From positions 1 through 64,000 of the forward strand of contig JACCQO010000012.1 of the NCBI GenBank assembly GCA_015709205.1: a stretch of 64,000 nt of DNA, read 5' to 3'. Made by a program: the position numbers and the translations under genes. Numbering within the stretch: position 1 is the first letter of the stretch; each line of letters begins with the position of its first letter. This DNA comes from Desulfovibrionaceae bacterium. GTDB taxonomy: Bacteria; Desulfobacterota; Desulfovibrionia; Desulfovibrionales; Desulfovibrionaceae. Positions 56,762-64,000 of this stretch are shown here, piece after piece. Under the pieces are notes generated by a model. It was given only the letters and a program-made list of their open reading frames with translations. It was not told where the DNA came from and did not search any database.

Positions 56762-57234
56762 AGCTCCCGTACCTCCCCCTGGCTTTCCACGCGCACTGCG
56801 CCGCTGCCGACGTGCAGGGTCATGGTGCGCGTTCGCGTGCCGCCGGTGTCCCGGGCGGCGAGTTTGAGGCCGTGGCGCTCGAGCAGCTCGTCGAGCAGCT
56901 CGTCGTTGCGTTGGCCGTTGTTGAACAGGTGCAGTCCCCCGAGCAGGGTGGCGCAACCCGCGGCCTTGATGACCATGCGTTCGGGCTCGGCCCCAAGCCG
57001 ACGCATTTCCGCGAGCAGGCTGGGGAAGGAGTTCTTCAGAAAGATCAACGGAGCGTCGATTTCCTGCTCCTTGAGCAGGGGGAAGGGCAGCAAACTGGTG
57101 AGCATGCCGCCCGCACCGACGGCCGGGTCGTGGATGCTCAGCCCGAGGCTGGTGGCCAGGTTTCGGGCCACCAGCGTGTCCGAACTCCGGGTGCTGACCT
57201 GGATGTCGTACACGGCGAGGAGGATTTTCGGCAT
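56758..57234 (-). CDS. CheD-like protein lacking the catalytic Cys and His
   Basis: A 158-residue protein that aligns with CheD over its length: LATSLGLSIHDP matches the LGSCVAVTIYDP block, GGMLTSLLP matches GGMAHFMLP, and AAGCATLLGG and NGQRNDELLDELLERHG match the later blocks. At the catalytic Cys position is Ser29 and at the His position Thr46 (17 residues apart, as in true CheD), so deamidase activity is not expected. It may keep the receptor- or CheC-binding surface. It is coupled (ATGA) to the HDOD gene, giving a possible scaffold pair. The upstream gap 57235-57538 contains an AT-rich stretch. Confidence 0.75.
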   Translation of the reverse strand: MPKILLAVYDIQVSTRSSDTLVARNLATSLGLSIHDPAVGAGGMLTSLLPFPLLKEQEIDAPLIFLKNSFPSLLAEMRRLGAEPERMVIKAAGCATLLGGLHLFNNGQRNDELLDELLERHGLKLAARDTGGTRTRTMTLHVGSGAVRVESQGEVREL

Positions 57235-57481
57235 GCGGGCGTTCCTCGTTCCGGAAAAGGATCCGGGGGTTGCGCGGGTTCCGTGTTTTCAGGGTGTTGT
57301 TATGGCGCGAGGAAGGCTTCGCGTCAATATGTGCACGGATGTTGCGGCGGTCCGGCGGCGGCGCGGGGCGTCTTTTTTCCACATGCCTCGGTCGGCATGA
57401 CGGCGGCGAAGGTGACGCGAGAAAACAAAATTAATGATTTAATATGTCAAGATAACAGATAAAAAAATTGTTAATATCCTG

Positions 57482-57509
57482 TTGACAAGGTGCGTGCCCG
57501 GCTTATTTC
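57482..57509 (+). promoter_or_regulatory. promoter of the small heat-shock protein operon
   Basis: TTGACA (57482-57487), a 16-base spacer and TATTTC (57504-57509), about 30 bases before the ATG of the first Hsp20 gene. No heat-shock-type inverted repeat (CIRCE) is visible. The gap 57235-57538 holds no gene; at 57424-57460 an AT-rich stretch with a TTGACA on the minus strand may serve the CheD-like gene. Confidence 0.55.
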
Positions 57510-57538
57510 TTCTGTGAAAAAAATAGGAGGGCTATGCC

Positions 57539-57949
57539 ATGATTATTGATTACACGCCGTTTGATCTGTTGCACAGGGAGATGAGCCGTCTGCTCGGGGG
57601 CATCGCCCGGCCGTACGAATACGCGCTGGCGGGCGTCTTCCTGCCGCAGGTCAATCTCTCCGAGGACGAGGACAACTTCTATCTGGACGCGGAACTGCCC
57701 GGCGTGGCCCGCGAGGACCTGGAGATCACCCTCACGAGCCAGGGCGTGGTCATCCGCGGCGAGCGCAAGACCGCGGAGGGCGGCTATTTTCGCAACGAAC
57801 GCCCCAGCGGCAAGTTCACCCGTTCGGTGCACCTCTCCGCGCCCGTGGACCGCGACAAGGTCAGCGCCCATTACGCCGACGGCGTGCTCAGCGTGACCCT
57901 GCCCAAGGCCGAAACCTTCAAGCCGCGCAAGATCGCCATCGAATCGTAG
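57539..57949 (+). CDS. small heat-shock protein (Hsp20)
   Basis: A 136-residue alpha-crystallin-type chaperone. The conserved domain spans about 38-130 with NFYLDAELPGVAREDLEITL, VIRGERKTAEGG and DGVLSVTLPKAE. It would bind unfolded proteins and hold them for refolding. AGGAGG is eight bases before the ATG. It is the first of two tandem Hsp20 genes, 12 bases apart. Confidence 0.95.
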   Translation: MIIDYTPFDLLHREMSRLLGGIARPYEYALAGVFLPQVNLSEDEDNFYLDAELPGVAREDLEITLTSQGVVIRGERKTAEGGYFRNERPSGKFTRSVHLSAPVDRDKVSAHYADGVLSVTLPKAETFKPRKIAIES

Positions 57950-57961
57950 GAGGTAGGAACG

Positions 57962-58327
57962 ATGAGCAAGGAAATCGCACGCACCATGGAACCCTGCATG
58001 ACCTGCGTCCGGCCCATGGCCGATGTGGTCGAGACCGGCGAGGGCTTCCACGTCTACATGGACATGCCCGGCGTGGGCCGCGACGGGCTCGCCGTGGACC
58101 TGGCCAACGATGAGGTCACTGTGCGCGGCAAAAGCGGCTACGCGCCGCGCGCCGACGCCGGCTCCGTGCACGCCGAATTCGGCCCCGTGGAGTACGCGCG
58201 CTCCTTCGCCGTGTCCGATGCCGTGAACCGCGAGGCCATCACCGCCTCGATCCGCGACGGCGTGCTCGACCTCTTCCTGCCCAAGGCCGACGAGGTCAAG
58301 CCCCGGCGCATCGAGATCACCGGCTAG
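57962..58327 (+). CDS. small heat-shock protein (Hsp20)
   Basis: A 121-residue second small heat-shock protein, with FHVYMDMPGVGRDGLAVDLA, VRGKSGYAPR and DGVLDLFLPKADEVKPRRIE. It lacks a long N-terminal region, being only slightly longer than the alpha-crystallin core. A GGAGG precedes the ATG. Tandem Hsp20 pairs of this kind often form mixed oligomers. A terminator follows. Confidence 0.95.
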   Translation: MSKEIARTMEPCMTCVRPMADVVETGEGFHVYMDMPGVGRDGLAVDLANDEVTVRGKSGYAPRADAGSVHAEFGPVEYARSFAVSDAVNREAITASIRDGVLDLFLPKADEVKPRRIEITG

Positions 58328-58387
58328 GCGCGGCGCGCGCGGCCGCCTGAGATCGTACGACACCCCCGCGGCGCGAAAGCGCCGCAT

Positions 58388-58425
58388 GCGGCGGGCGGCC
58401 TGCGGGCCGTCCGCCGCTCCTTTTT
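58388..58425 (+). terminator. rho-independent terminator of the Hsp20 operon
   Basis: A 13-pair stem (GCGGCGGGCGGCC with its complement, one G-T pair) around a four-base loop, then TCCTTTTT. Confidence 0.85.
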
Positions 58426-58539
58426 GCGGCCTCGTCCGGGCCGTCGCCCCGCGCCATGCGGCTCCGCCAGCGCTCCAGGGCCGCCCGTCTGCGGCCGAGA
58501 GTTGGACAGCGCTCGTCCCTGCGGCTATGGTCCGCAGCT

Positions 58540-60486
58540 ATGCGCGCTCATTCCGCTTTCAGCCCTTCCGGCCTCGGGCCGTCTCTTGCCGCGCCCCGGC
58601 CCTCGGTGGCCCGGGGAGTGGGCGCAGCCCTGGCGGCCGTGGCCTCGGGGCTGCTCGTGAACCTCGGCGTGGTCCAGCACCTTGCCTGGCTGGCCTGGGT
58701 CTGCCTGGTGCCCTGGCTCGCGGCCACGCGCGGCGCGGGCGGGCGCAGGGGCTTTCTGCTGGGCATGGCCTGCGGCGTGGCGACCTGGGCCGCGGCTACG
58801 TGGTGGGCGGCCGTGGGGCTGTGGGCCTGGAACTCCATGGAGCCCTGGCGCGCGGCGCTCACGGCCTGGCTGCTCTTCCTCTACCAGGCCGTGCCCTATG
58901 GCCTGGCGGGCTGGTGGCTGGGCGCGCGCACCGCGGGACCAGCCACCGGGCCGGGCCTGCGCGGCCGGGAGATTCCGCCCGTGGAGGCCGCCGCCGTGCT
59001 TACCCTGGCCCTGACCCTGTACCCCACGGTGGTGCCCGGCACGGCCGTCAACCTGCTCTCCGCAGCGCCGGTCCTGCTTCAGCCCCTGGAACTGGGCGGC
59101 GAGCCGCTGCTCGTGTTCCTGGTCCTGTTGGCCGCGGCCTGGGGTGCCCGGGGCCTGGGCACGTTGGGGGGCTCGTTCTGGGCTCCCGGACCACCGCTCG
59201 GTCTCGGTCGCGCCCTGGGCTCCTTCCTGTGCGCCGTCCTGGTGGTCGGCGCGGTGTGGGGCTACGGCGCGTGGCGCATGGCCGAGCTGGCCGCGGACCC
59301 GGCGCGCGTGGCCGCCGCGCCCGTCTCGTGGCGGCCTGCGGGGGCTCCTCCCGCCACGCCGCCGGTCGTGGCCGCCGGGACCGCCGGGACCGAAGCGGCG
59401 CACGCGGCGCACGCCGCCCCCGCGCCCGCCACGGCCCCCTCTTCCTCTTCTTCTTCCGCCGCCGCCGTCGCCGCCTCCCCCGGCCCCGGCTGGGTGGCGG
59501 TGGCCTCGGTGCAGTCCGCGCTGCCCATTTCCGGCGAACAGGGCCCCCTTTTCGTCACGCCGCCCCAGGGGGAGCGCGGGACGGCGGATGTGGCCGCCAT
59601 GGTGCGCGACGCCGGGAACCTGCTTCCCCGGCCCGGGCTGGTGCTGCTGCCCGAGCTGCCCCTGTTCGTGGAGTGCGCCACGAACGACGGCGACACGCAT
59701 CGGTTCACCGTCGCGGCGGCCGAAGCGGGCGCGACCCTGCTCATGGCCTGCGGCCACGACCTGGGCTACACGTCCGAGGGCCGGGCCCTGGGCTACTACA
59801 ACGCGGCCGGGGCCTGTACGCCGGGCGCGGAGTTCGGGCCCCTGTACCACAAGCGCAAGCTCGTACCCTTCGGCGAATACGTGCCCTTCGAGCAACGGTT
59901 GCCCTGGCTGCGCCGCCTCGTGCCCGGGGCCCTGCGCTACCTGCCCGGGGGTGGGATTTCCGTGTTGCGCGCCGAAATCCCGGCCGGAGCGGCCACCGCG
60001 GTCGGTTCTGCGGACGTGCTGGCGGCCGCCGAGCCGGACCAGGCCCCCGCGCTCAAGGTCGGCGCGCTGCTCTGCTACGAGGCCCATTTCGCCGCTTTGG
60101 CGCGCGCGCAACGGTTGGCCGGGGCCGACGTGCTCGTGAACCTCTCGGACCTGGCCTGGTTCGGGCGCACCTCGGTCACGGACTGGCACATGGCCCTGGC
60201 GCGGTTCCGCGCCGTGGAGCTGCGCATGCCGCTGATCCTCTGCGGCAACATCGGCCCTTCCGTGGTCGTGGACGCCCTGGGCCGCGACGTGCCCGGCTCG
60301 CGCCTGCCGACCTGGTTGCCGGGCGTGTCCACGGCCCTGGTTCATCCGGCCGGGCCGCCCTCGTTCTACGCCCTGCACGGCAACTGGTTCCTCTGGGTCC
60401 TGGGCGCGCTGCTGGCCGTCCGGTGGCTCGCACGCGCGCTGGGCTCGGTGCTAACAGACAGTGAGTTTGCGACAACCTTAAAGTGA
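58540..60486 (+). CDS. lnt: apolipoprotein N-acyltransferase
   Basis: A 648-residue inner-membrane enzyme that adds the third acyl chain to lipoproteins. About six membrane helices occupy residues 20-270. The nitrilase-like periplasmic domain carries Glu372 in LLPELPLF, Lys438 in YHKRKLVPFGEYVPFE and Cys512 in LLCYEAHF, the catalytic triad. A Pro/Ala/Ser-rich insertion at about 260-320 makes it longer than usual. The start ATG is chosen to match the first helix; the gene could begin earlier. The last residues (LTDSEFATTLK) come from the inserted prophage end, so the natural C-terminus after the final helix (WFLWVLGALLAVRW) has been replaced. Confidence 0.9.
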   Translation: MRAHSAFSPSGLGPSLAAPRPSVARGVGAALAAVASGLLVNLGVVQHLAWLAWVCLVPWLAATRGAGGRRGFLLGMACGVATWAAATWWAAVGLWAWNSMEPWRAALTAWLLFLYQAVPYGLAGWWLGARTAGPATGPGLRGREIPPVEAAAVLTLALTLYPTVVPGTAVNLLSAAPVLLQPLELGGEPLLVFLVLLAAAWGARGLGTLGGSFWAPGPPLGLGRALGSFLCAVLVVGAVWGYGAWRMAELAADPARVAAAPVSWRPAGAPPATPPVVAAGTAGTEAAHAAHAAPAPATAPSSSSSSAAAVAASPGPGWVAVASVQSALPISGEQGPLFVTPPQGERGTADVAAMVRDAGNLLPRPGLVLLPELPLFVECATNDGDTHRFTVAAAEAGATLLMACGHDLGYTSEGRALGYYNAAGACTPGAEFGPLYHKRKLVPFGEYVPFEQRLPWLRRLVPGALRYLPGGGISVLRAEIPAGAATAVGSADVLAAAEPDQAPALKVGALLCYEAHFAALARAQRLAGADVLVNLSDLAWFGRTSVTDWHMALARFRAVELRMPLILCGNIGPSVVVDALGRDVPGSRLPTWLPGVSTALVHPAGPPSFYALHGNWFLWVLGALLAVRWLARALGSVLTDSEFATTLK

Positions 60487-60604
60487 AATATAGTGGGACA
60501 CTGAGACACATACCGAAATGAAAATGGCTTGTGTCGTGCGGGCTTCGGGGTTTTAGGATGGGCGAAAAGGGGGTTCGACATTGAGTCTGCGACTACTATA
60601 AACC
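60462..60604. repeat. repeated transposase-site-like motif at prophage left end
   Basis: TGAGTTTGCGACAACCTTAA begins at 60462 and TGAGTCTGCGACTACTATAA at 60582, 120 bases apart and matching at 16 of 20 positions. Spaced copies near the end of a transposable phage are what transposase end-binding sites look like. Confidence 0.55.
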
Positions 60605-60806
60605 TCGGCGGGGAAGCGGTGGTTTCGAGACTTGGCTTGCCCTGAAACAACGGCTTGAGCAAAGAACGATTAACAACCGCTTAAAGCCTGATTAACAAGG
60701 GGTTCATGGTCGGAGAGATGGAACCGGAAAAGGGGTTTTGGGCAGGTCACGGGCCAAAGCTTGCCGACCAGAAGTATAAAGCGAGAAGTATAAACCTGCT
60801 CCCTCT

Positions 60807-61052
60807 GATCTTGGGCACGAGGTGCCTCCGGCAGGCTGTTCGAAAAAGCAAAAGGCCGTGACCCGCCCCCTACGTCCTGAACGCTTCCGGGGATGAACCG
60901 GACGGTGTGTGCCACGGCACGGTTGTTCATATTTCTTGATCTTGGGCACGAGGTGCCATCGTCAGGCAGTCGAAAAAAGAAAAGGCTGTGACCCGACCCC
61001 TAACGTCCTGAACGTTTCCGGGTATGAACCGGACGGCGGTGTGCCACAGCCA
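60807..61052. repeat. two 113-base direct repeats with conserved stem-loops
   Basis: Copy 1 at 60807-60919 and copy 2 at 60938-61051. Both contain the hairpin GGCAC-GAG-GTGCC, an inner stem TCCGG with CCGGA, and an outer stem GCCGTG/CACGGC (60855-60860 with 60913-60918) that becomes GCTGTG/CACAGC in copy 2 (60985-60990 with 61045-61050): a compensatory change of one pair. This argues for a folded RNA or single-strand DNA structure rather than protein coding. The whole gap 60487-61112 holds no convincing gene. Confidence 0.7.
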
Positions 61053-61112
61053 AATTTGATAGTAAGAAGATATGAACGAAAGTCAATCACCGCCAGCCTG
61101 TTGGATGTTGGA

Positions 61113-61646
61113 TTATTTTTGCCGCTTGGAAAGTTCATGTTCTAAATATACTACGAAAAAGAACCTCTGCCACCGCTTTCTAATTGTTCGAGTCTTTGGG
61201 CCAAAAAAATCTGCAAACCATCGGTCAACTTCTTTTGCTCGTGAATGTAAATTGAATTCTTTGAGAACGTTCGCCTCCCTCTCTTCAATTTCCGCATCCT
61301 CTGGCAGAAGGCATTGAAGATTTTCATCTTTCCCATTGTCGATGCATGAATCATGATTCTTTTTCAACTCATGAACCATTATATATCCAACGGCCTCGGG
61401 TGCCTTAATAATATCAAATTCTGATTGGTCATTAATCTTGAAAAGACGTTTGGATTTCCTTTCAAGGTCACATGATGATTCTCCACGGTATCTATTGCAG
61501 TATTGCATAATTTCGTTGCTAAGAAAGTCATTGTCTTCAATGGTGCTCGTACAAGGAAGAATTGGACCTGAGCGCACGTCCAGTGCTTCTGACACCCTCT
61601 CTACGATACTATCCATAAGGTCATCTGTGAGAGTTCTTTCTTTCAC
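61113..61646 (-). CDS. protein of unknown function coupled to the Mu-like repressor
   Basis: A 177-residue acidic, helical protein without a recognised domain (LTDDLMDSIVERVSEALDVR, FLSNEIMQYCNRYRGESSC, PEDAEIEEREANVLKEFNLH). Its ATG overlaps the stop of the repressor gene by four bases, so it is made with it. It may be a repressor partner or a prophage-maintenance protein. GC content is low like the rest of the prophage arm. Confidence 0.6.
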   Translation of the reverse strand: MKERTLTDDLMDSIVERVSEALDVRSGPILPCTSTIEDNDFLSNEIMQYCNRYRGESSCDLERKSKRLFKINDQSEFDIIKAPEAVGYIMVHELKKNHDSCIDNGKDENLQCLLPEDAEIEEREANVLKEFNLHSRAKEVDRWFADFFGPKTRTIRKRWQRFFFVVYLEHELSKRQK

Positions 61647-62056
61647 TCTTCAATCCCTCCTTTCAGTGCAGAAACAATTGCAACGGCTTTCTCTTCAAGT
61701 TCTTCATTTATGATTTTTGCTATCATTTCTTTCTGTTTATTTGTGATTTTGTATTTTGTTCGGCCAATAGCCTTGCCTACTATCTCCATACCAATGGATG
61801 GCATATTTCCTTGACCTTCAGGGCGAACATTTCCCACGCCCAGCAGATCATCTATCGAAACACTAAGCTCACCGGCTATTTTGACCAAAGCGCTCCCTTT
61901 AGGGTCGCCCCCCTCCTCATATTTCTGAAGAGTTGAAACGGCAACGCCTATTCTTTTAGCTAACTCCTGCCTACTAAGAGAGTGCTTTTCACGCGCTTTG
62001 CGAAGGCGCTCACCGAATTCTCGGTACTTTTTTGAAGGTCCATCCCACTCAGACAT
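61643..62056 (-). CDS. Cro/CI-family repressor of the Mu-like prophage
   Basis: A 137-residue protein. Residues about 10-65 form a helix-turn-helix of the Cro/CI type (GERLRKAREKHSLSRQELAK, RIGVAVSTLQKYEEGG, SVSIDDLLGV). The C-terminal half (EIVGKAIGRTKYKITNKQKE) is charged and may serve oligomerisation; there is no S24 peptidase domain, so induction would not be by LexA-like self-cleavage. I chose the ATG at 62056, where the domain begins, although the frame is open further upstream. It faces the early genes across a control region with inverted repeats. Confidence 0.85.
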   Translation of the reverse strand: MSEWDGPSKKYREFGERLRKAREKHSLSRQELAKRIGVAVSTLQKYEEGGDPKGSALVKIAGELSVSIDDLLGVGNVRPEGQGNMPSIGMEIVGKAIGRTKYKITNKQKEMIAKIINEELEEKAVAIVSALKGGIEE

Positions 62057-62108
62057 ACACCACTCATTATGCTTAGGCTGCCTGACTTTCGGCCACAGAG
62101 GGCAATGC

Positions 62109-62148
62109 CAACTCTTTTTTAGGCTTGACACGACCGAAAAAAGAGTTG
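62109..62148. promoter_or_regulatory. inverted-repeat operator with embedded promoter
   Basis: CAACTCTTTTTT (62109-62120) and its exact complement AAAAAAGAGTTG (62137-62148) flank 16 bases that contain TTGACA (62125-62130). Repressor binding to both halves would cover a promoter. ACCGAAAAA is repeated just downstream. Likely control region of the prophage. Confidence 0.7.
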
Positions 62149-62272
62149 AAGCTACCGAAAAAGAAGCTGCGCTAGTTGCGGTTTTTCGAACCAATTTAGT
62201 CAACTGTATTAGATCGAAGGGCGACATTGCCCGTTTTGGTCACCCTAGCGCGCATTTGTAAGCCCAGTCAAC

Positions 62273-62309
62273 GGCCCAGTTCGGGCGCATAAGGTGCTCG
62301 AACTGGGCC
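62273..62309. promoter_or_regulatory. 11-base-pair hairpin before the early genes
   Basis: GGCCCAGTTCG (62273-62283) pairs perfectly with CGAACTGGGCC (62299-62309) across a 15-base loop, 32 bases before the first early gene. No T-run follows. It could be an operator, an attenuator or a leader structure. Confidence 0.5.
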
Positions 62310-62341
62310 ACGAGGGCAGAACTCGAAGAAGTGTGGACGTC

Positions 62342-62620
62342 ATGACCCAGATTTCCAGCAAAGAGCAGGTGCTCGTCATCCTCCGTGAAAAGCTCCCTCC
62401 AATCTTCAGCAGGAAGCATGTTGAGGAGCTGACCGGCGGCGTCATCACTGCTGTTTCTCTCGCTGGGCTGGACAAAAACGGCAACGGGCCGAAGGCGTTC
62501 AAGATCGGAGGCCGTGTCGGTTACGAAAGGGATTCCTTTCTTGAGTGGCTTGAGCAGAAGGTAAAACCTCGTGGAAAGCAGAAACAGCCCGGATGGCTGA
62601 TATGTCCGAAAGGGAAATGA
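62342..62620 (+). CDS. AlpA/excisionase-like DNA-binding protein
   Basis: A 92-residue protein with the pattern FSRKHVEELTGG, then AGLDKNGNGPKAFKIGGRV followed by GYERDSFLEWLEQK: a winged-helix domain of the AlpA/excisionase (MerR-like) kind. It would bind phage DNA as an early regulator. The ATG at 62342 is used because upstream codons belong to the control region. First of the plus-strand early genes. Confidence 0.7.
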   Translation: MTQISSKEQVLVILREKLPPIFSRKHVEELTGGVITAVSLAGLDKNGNGPKAFKIGGRVGYERDSFLEWLEQKVKPRGKQKQPGWLICPKGK

Positions 62621-62773
62621 AATCAAAATTTGGCGGTGGGAGCCTAATCTCCAGCAACGCCACGAACCCAGCCTTTGTTTTTGCAGTTTCTTGCGGCTGG
62701 TTTTGTGCGTTTCAGGCTTCCACCGCCATTCCCTTTTTCTGGACAGCGCAGACCTGCAAGGGGGCGTGACGGC

Positions 62774-63277
62774 ATGAACAACTACCAGCATTCCCTCTTT
62801 TCCTTCACCGAACAGGGCGAAGGAAGCCAGAAGGCCACCGCCACGGCACAGATGCGCATTGGCGGCCTTGCTTCCACGCTGAAAGCCTGCATGCAGCAAG
62901 CTTTGGCATCTGCCGCCCCTTATCTTTCCCGCGCCCAACTGGTGGACCGGATGAACGAAATCGCCAAGCAAAACGGCGTGAAGATCACCACGGGGCGCAC
63001 CCGGCTTCTTACGACCAACATTCTGGACAAGTGGCTTGCTCCCAACGACACGGACGACATTCCGCCGCTCATGGCCGTGGAAGTTTTCATGTTGGCCGTT
63101 GGTAGCTTGGCACCCCTTGAATTCCTTGCCGAATTTCACGGGTGTAAACTGCTCGATCCCGATGAAATCCTGCTTTTCGAATACGGCAAGGCCAAGTTCG
63201 AGAGCAAGGAACGCGCCCGCAAGCTCCGCAGATTGGAGAACGATCTTGCGGAAACCCGCATCAAGCGGAGGAGATAG
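62774..63277 (+). CDS. Mu-like phage early protein of unknown function
   Basis: A 167-residue basic protein. AYL-type helices (MRIGGLASTLKACMQQALAS) are followed by YLSRAQLVDRMNEIAKQNGV with TTNILDKWLAPND, resembling a DNA-binding helix bundle, and the end (ESKERARKLRRLENDLAE) is a charged helix. Proteins of this outline precede the transposase genes in transposable phages. The next gene starts two bases after its stop, so they form one operon. A specific function is not known. Confidence 0.65.
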   Translation: MNNYQHSLFSFTEQGEGSQKATATAQMRIGGLASTLKACMQQALASAAPYLSRAQLVDRMNEIAKQNGVKITTGRTRLLTTNILDKWLAPNDTDDIPPLMAVEVFMLAVGSLAPLEFLAEFHGCKLLDPDEILLFEYGKAKFESKERARKLRRLENDLAETRIKRRR

Positions 63278-63279
63278 CC

Positions 63280-63918
63280 ATGAGCAAGCGTCTGAAAATT
63301 TTATCTATGCAAGAGTGTTTTCCGTATCCGCGCTTCACGACGAGATGCCTGAAGGAGATGCTGGACATGACGGCCAAGGCTTTCGAAAAGCGGTCTGCCC
63401 GCGAAGGCTGGAAGCGTATCAGCGTCCAGGAATTCGAAGAAAACGGCGAAATCGTCCAGTACGAAATGTGGGACGCCTTGACCATGCCCGTGAAAACCCG
63501 CGCGGCCATTGCGCAGGGACACTACCAGATAGAGGAAGACGATTCCGCCCTCATCTGTGAGGTGGAGGATGAGATTTCCCGCCTCATGGTCCTGTTTCCG
63601 GGAGCCAAGGAGAAGGTGCTTACGGCGGCGCTTTTCCGTGCCCGCCAGTTTGAATGCATCTGCGACGCCATTCTTTCCCTCAGAATTCCGGCTGACTTGG
63701 CTTTCGAGGCCATAGGCACGGTTTCCGGCACTCCGCAGTCGGTCTTTGAAGAGATCAGCAGCCGCCTTGACGGTGACAGGGAGTTTTCCTTCCTCACTTC
63801 GAACGATGACACGCGTCTGCTCATGCTCATTCAATACTACTCCGAACGCTCCGGGGAGTTTCTTCCTGAACTCGGCAATCCTCAGACCTTTTCCGCCGAC
63901 GAGGGCGCTCTTCAGTAG
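63280..63918 (+). CDS. Mu-like phage early protein with Mu-type DNA-binding domain
   Basis: A 212-residue protein. Residues 1-75 contain a domain resembling the N-terminal Mu-type helix-turn-helix of MuA and Mu repressor: KAFEKRSAREGWKRISVQEF, then VQYEMWDALTMPVKTRAAI. The rest is helical and has no DDE catalytic motif, so it is not the transposase itself. It could be a Ner-like regulator or transposase accessory protein. It is followed within 10 bases by the next early gene. Confidence 0.6.
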   Translation: MSKRLKILSMQECFPYPRFTTRCLKEMLDMTAKAFEKRSAREGWKRISVQEFEENGEIVQYEMWDALTMPVKTRAAIAQGHYQIEEDDSALICEVEDEISRLMVLFPGAKEKVLTAALFRARQFECICDAILSLRIPADLAFEAIGTVSGTPQSVFEEISSRLDGDREFSFLTSNDDTRLLMLIQYYSERSGEFLPELGNPQTFSADEGALQ

Positions 63919-63926
63919 GCATGCGC

Positions 63927-64000
63927 ATGAATCTGGCAGAACTCCCGAATAGCGCCTTCAGCACGGCGCAGGTTGCAAAGATGTTGGGCGTTTCCGTCCC
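63927..64000 (+). CDS. start of the next prophage early gene, possibly the transposase (partial)
   Basis: Only 24 codons are inside the window: MNLAELPNSAFSTAQVAKML followed by GVSV. FSTAQVAKMLGVS is a helix-turn-helix start like that of DNA-binding transposase or regulator proteins. An alternative ATG lies six bases upstream. Position in a Mu-like early operon suggests the transposase, but the catalytic part is beyond the edge. Confidence 0.5.
   Translation, partial: MNLAELPNSAFSTAQVAKMLGVSV

Larger units (their letters stand above)
60450..64000 (+). mobile_element. left arm of a Mu-like transposable prophage
   Basis: At about 60,450 the sequence changes from GC-rich host DNA to much lower GC, inside the last codons of lnt. 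The gene order is typical of Mu-like phages: repressor gene(s) on the minus strand, then plus-strand early genes starting with an AlpA/excisionase-like protein and a protein with a Mu-type DNA-binding domain, and the start of a further early gene, possibly the transposase, at the window edge. Repeated end-type sites lie at 60462 and 60582. The right end and the 5-base target duplication are outside the window, so the exact junction (60440-60465) cannot be fixed. Confidence 0.75.

Noticed and set aside
60670..60949. Two short minus-strand frames in the prophage left end
   Set aside because: They read across the structured repeat and the end-type sequence without a ribosome site; the conserved stem pairing explains the sequence better than coding.
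60807..61052. Possible CRISPR or integron attC array
   Set aside because: Only two copies of about 113 bases separated by 18 bases, no cas or integrase gene, and no attC core sites; treated as structured repeats instead.

Overview
The window is chromosomal DNA of a very GC-rich Gram-negative bacterium. The mixture of bacteriohemerythrin, a FeoB-associated-type Cys-rich membrane protein, a ferredoxin-nitroreductase fusion, many HDOD and c-di-GMP proteins, CheV/CheD chemotaxis genes and a Bordetella BPP-1-like podovirus head module fits a motile anaerobic Desulfovibrio-like member of the Desulfobacterota. This placement is inference; no rRNA or other marker gene lies in the window.

Layout. (1) 0.2-17 kb: phage morphogenesis and lysis genes on the minus strand. 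Read right to left they are holin, small coiled-coil membrane protein, small and large terminase, acetyltransferase-like protein, coiled-coil protein, an RHS polymorphic toxin with a string of orphan tips and candidate immunity genes, then (after host-like PHP, apgM, nucleotide adenylyltransferase and LysE genes) portal, Bbp19-like protein, scaffold and capsid. (2) 17.4-24 kb: host-like response regulators, a PAS diguanylate cyclase, a FeoB-associated-type Cys-rich protein, a P-loop kinase-like protein and small exported proteins. (3) 24.1-25.4 kb: a phage M15-type endolysin and an S24 (LexA/CI-like) repressor, divergently transcribed. (4) 25.4-32.4 kb: an HDOD protein, a short autonomous transcription unit for a 59-residue protein under tandem palindromic operators, TetR, bacteriohemerythrin, and four small genes of unknown, possibly phage-related origin. 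(5) 32.4-58.3 kb: a signalling island with three hybrid histidine kinases, a REC-TPR-PilZ protein, REC-Hpt, two more response-regulator or CheV proteins, an intact CheD and a CheD-like protein lacking its catalytic residues, GGDEF, HD-GYP and HDOD proteins, a DHH phosphoesterase, a NYN protein, and two small heat-shock proteins. (6) 58.5-60.5 kb: lnt. (7) about 60.45 kb to the end: the left arm of a Mu-like transposable prophage of much lower GC, inserted at the extreme 3' end of lnt, with a minus-strand repressor pair and plus-strand early genes.

The most unusual aspect is that the phage modules of regions 1, 3 and probably 4 are physically scattered between host genes yet share one 12-base motif of the form CYRNWTRGTTAA (with small variations). 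It lies at the near-consensus TTGACA/TTGACT promoters of the capsid, holin, endolysin/repressor and small zinc-protein units. This suggests one repressor, probably the S24 protein at 24.75 kb, controls a dispersed, possibly domesticated phage (a gene-transfer-agent-like arrangement). The RHS locus inside it looks like a toxin-immunity cassette array with intact, orphan and decaying members. A second candidate novelty is a pair of about 113-base structured repeats with one compensatory base-pair change at the left end of the Mu-like prophage.
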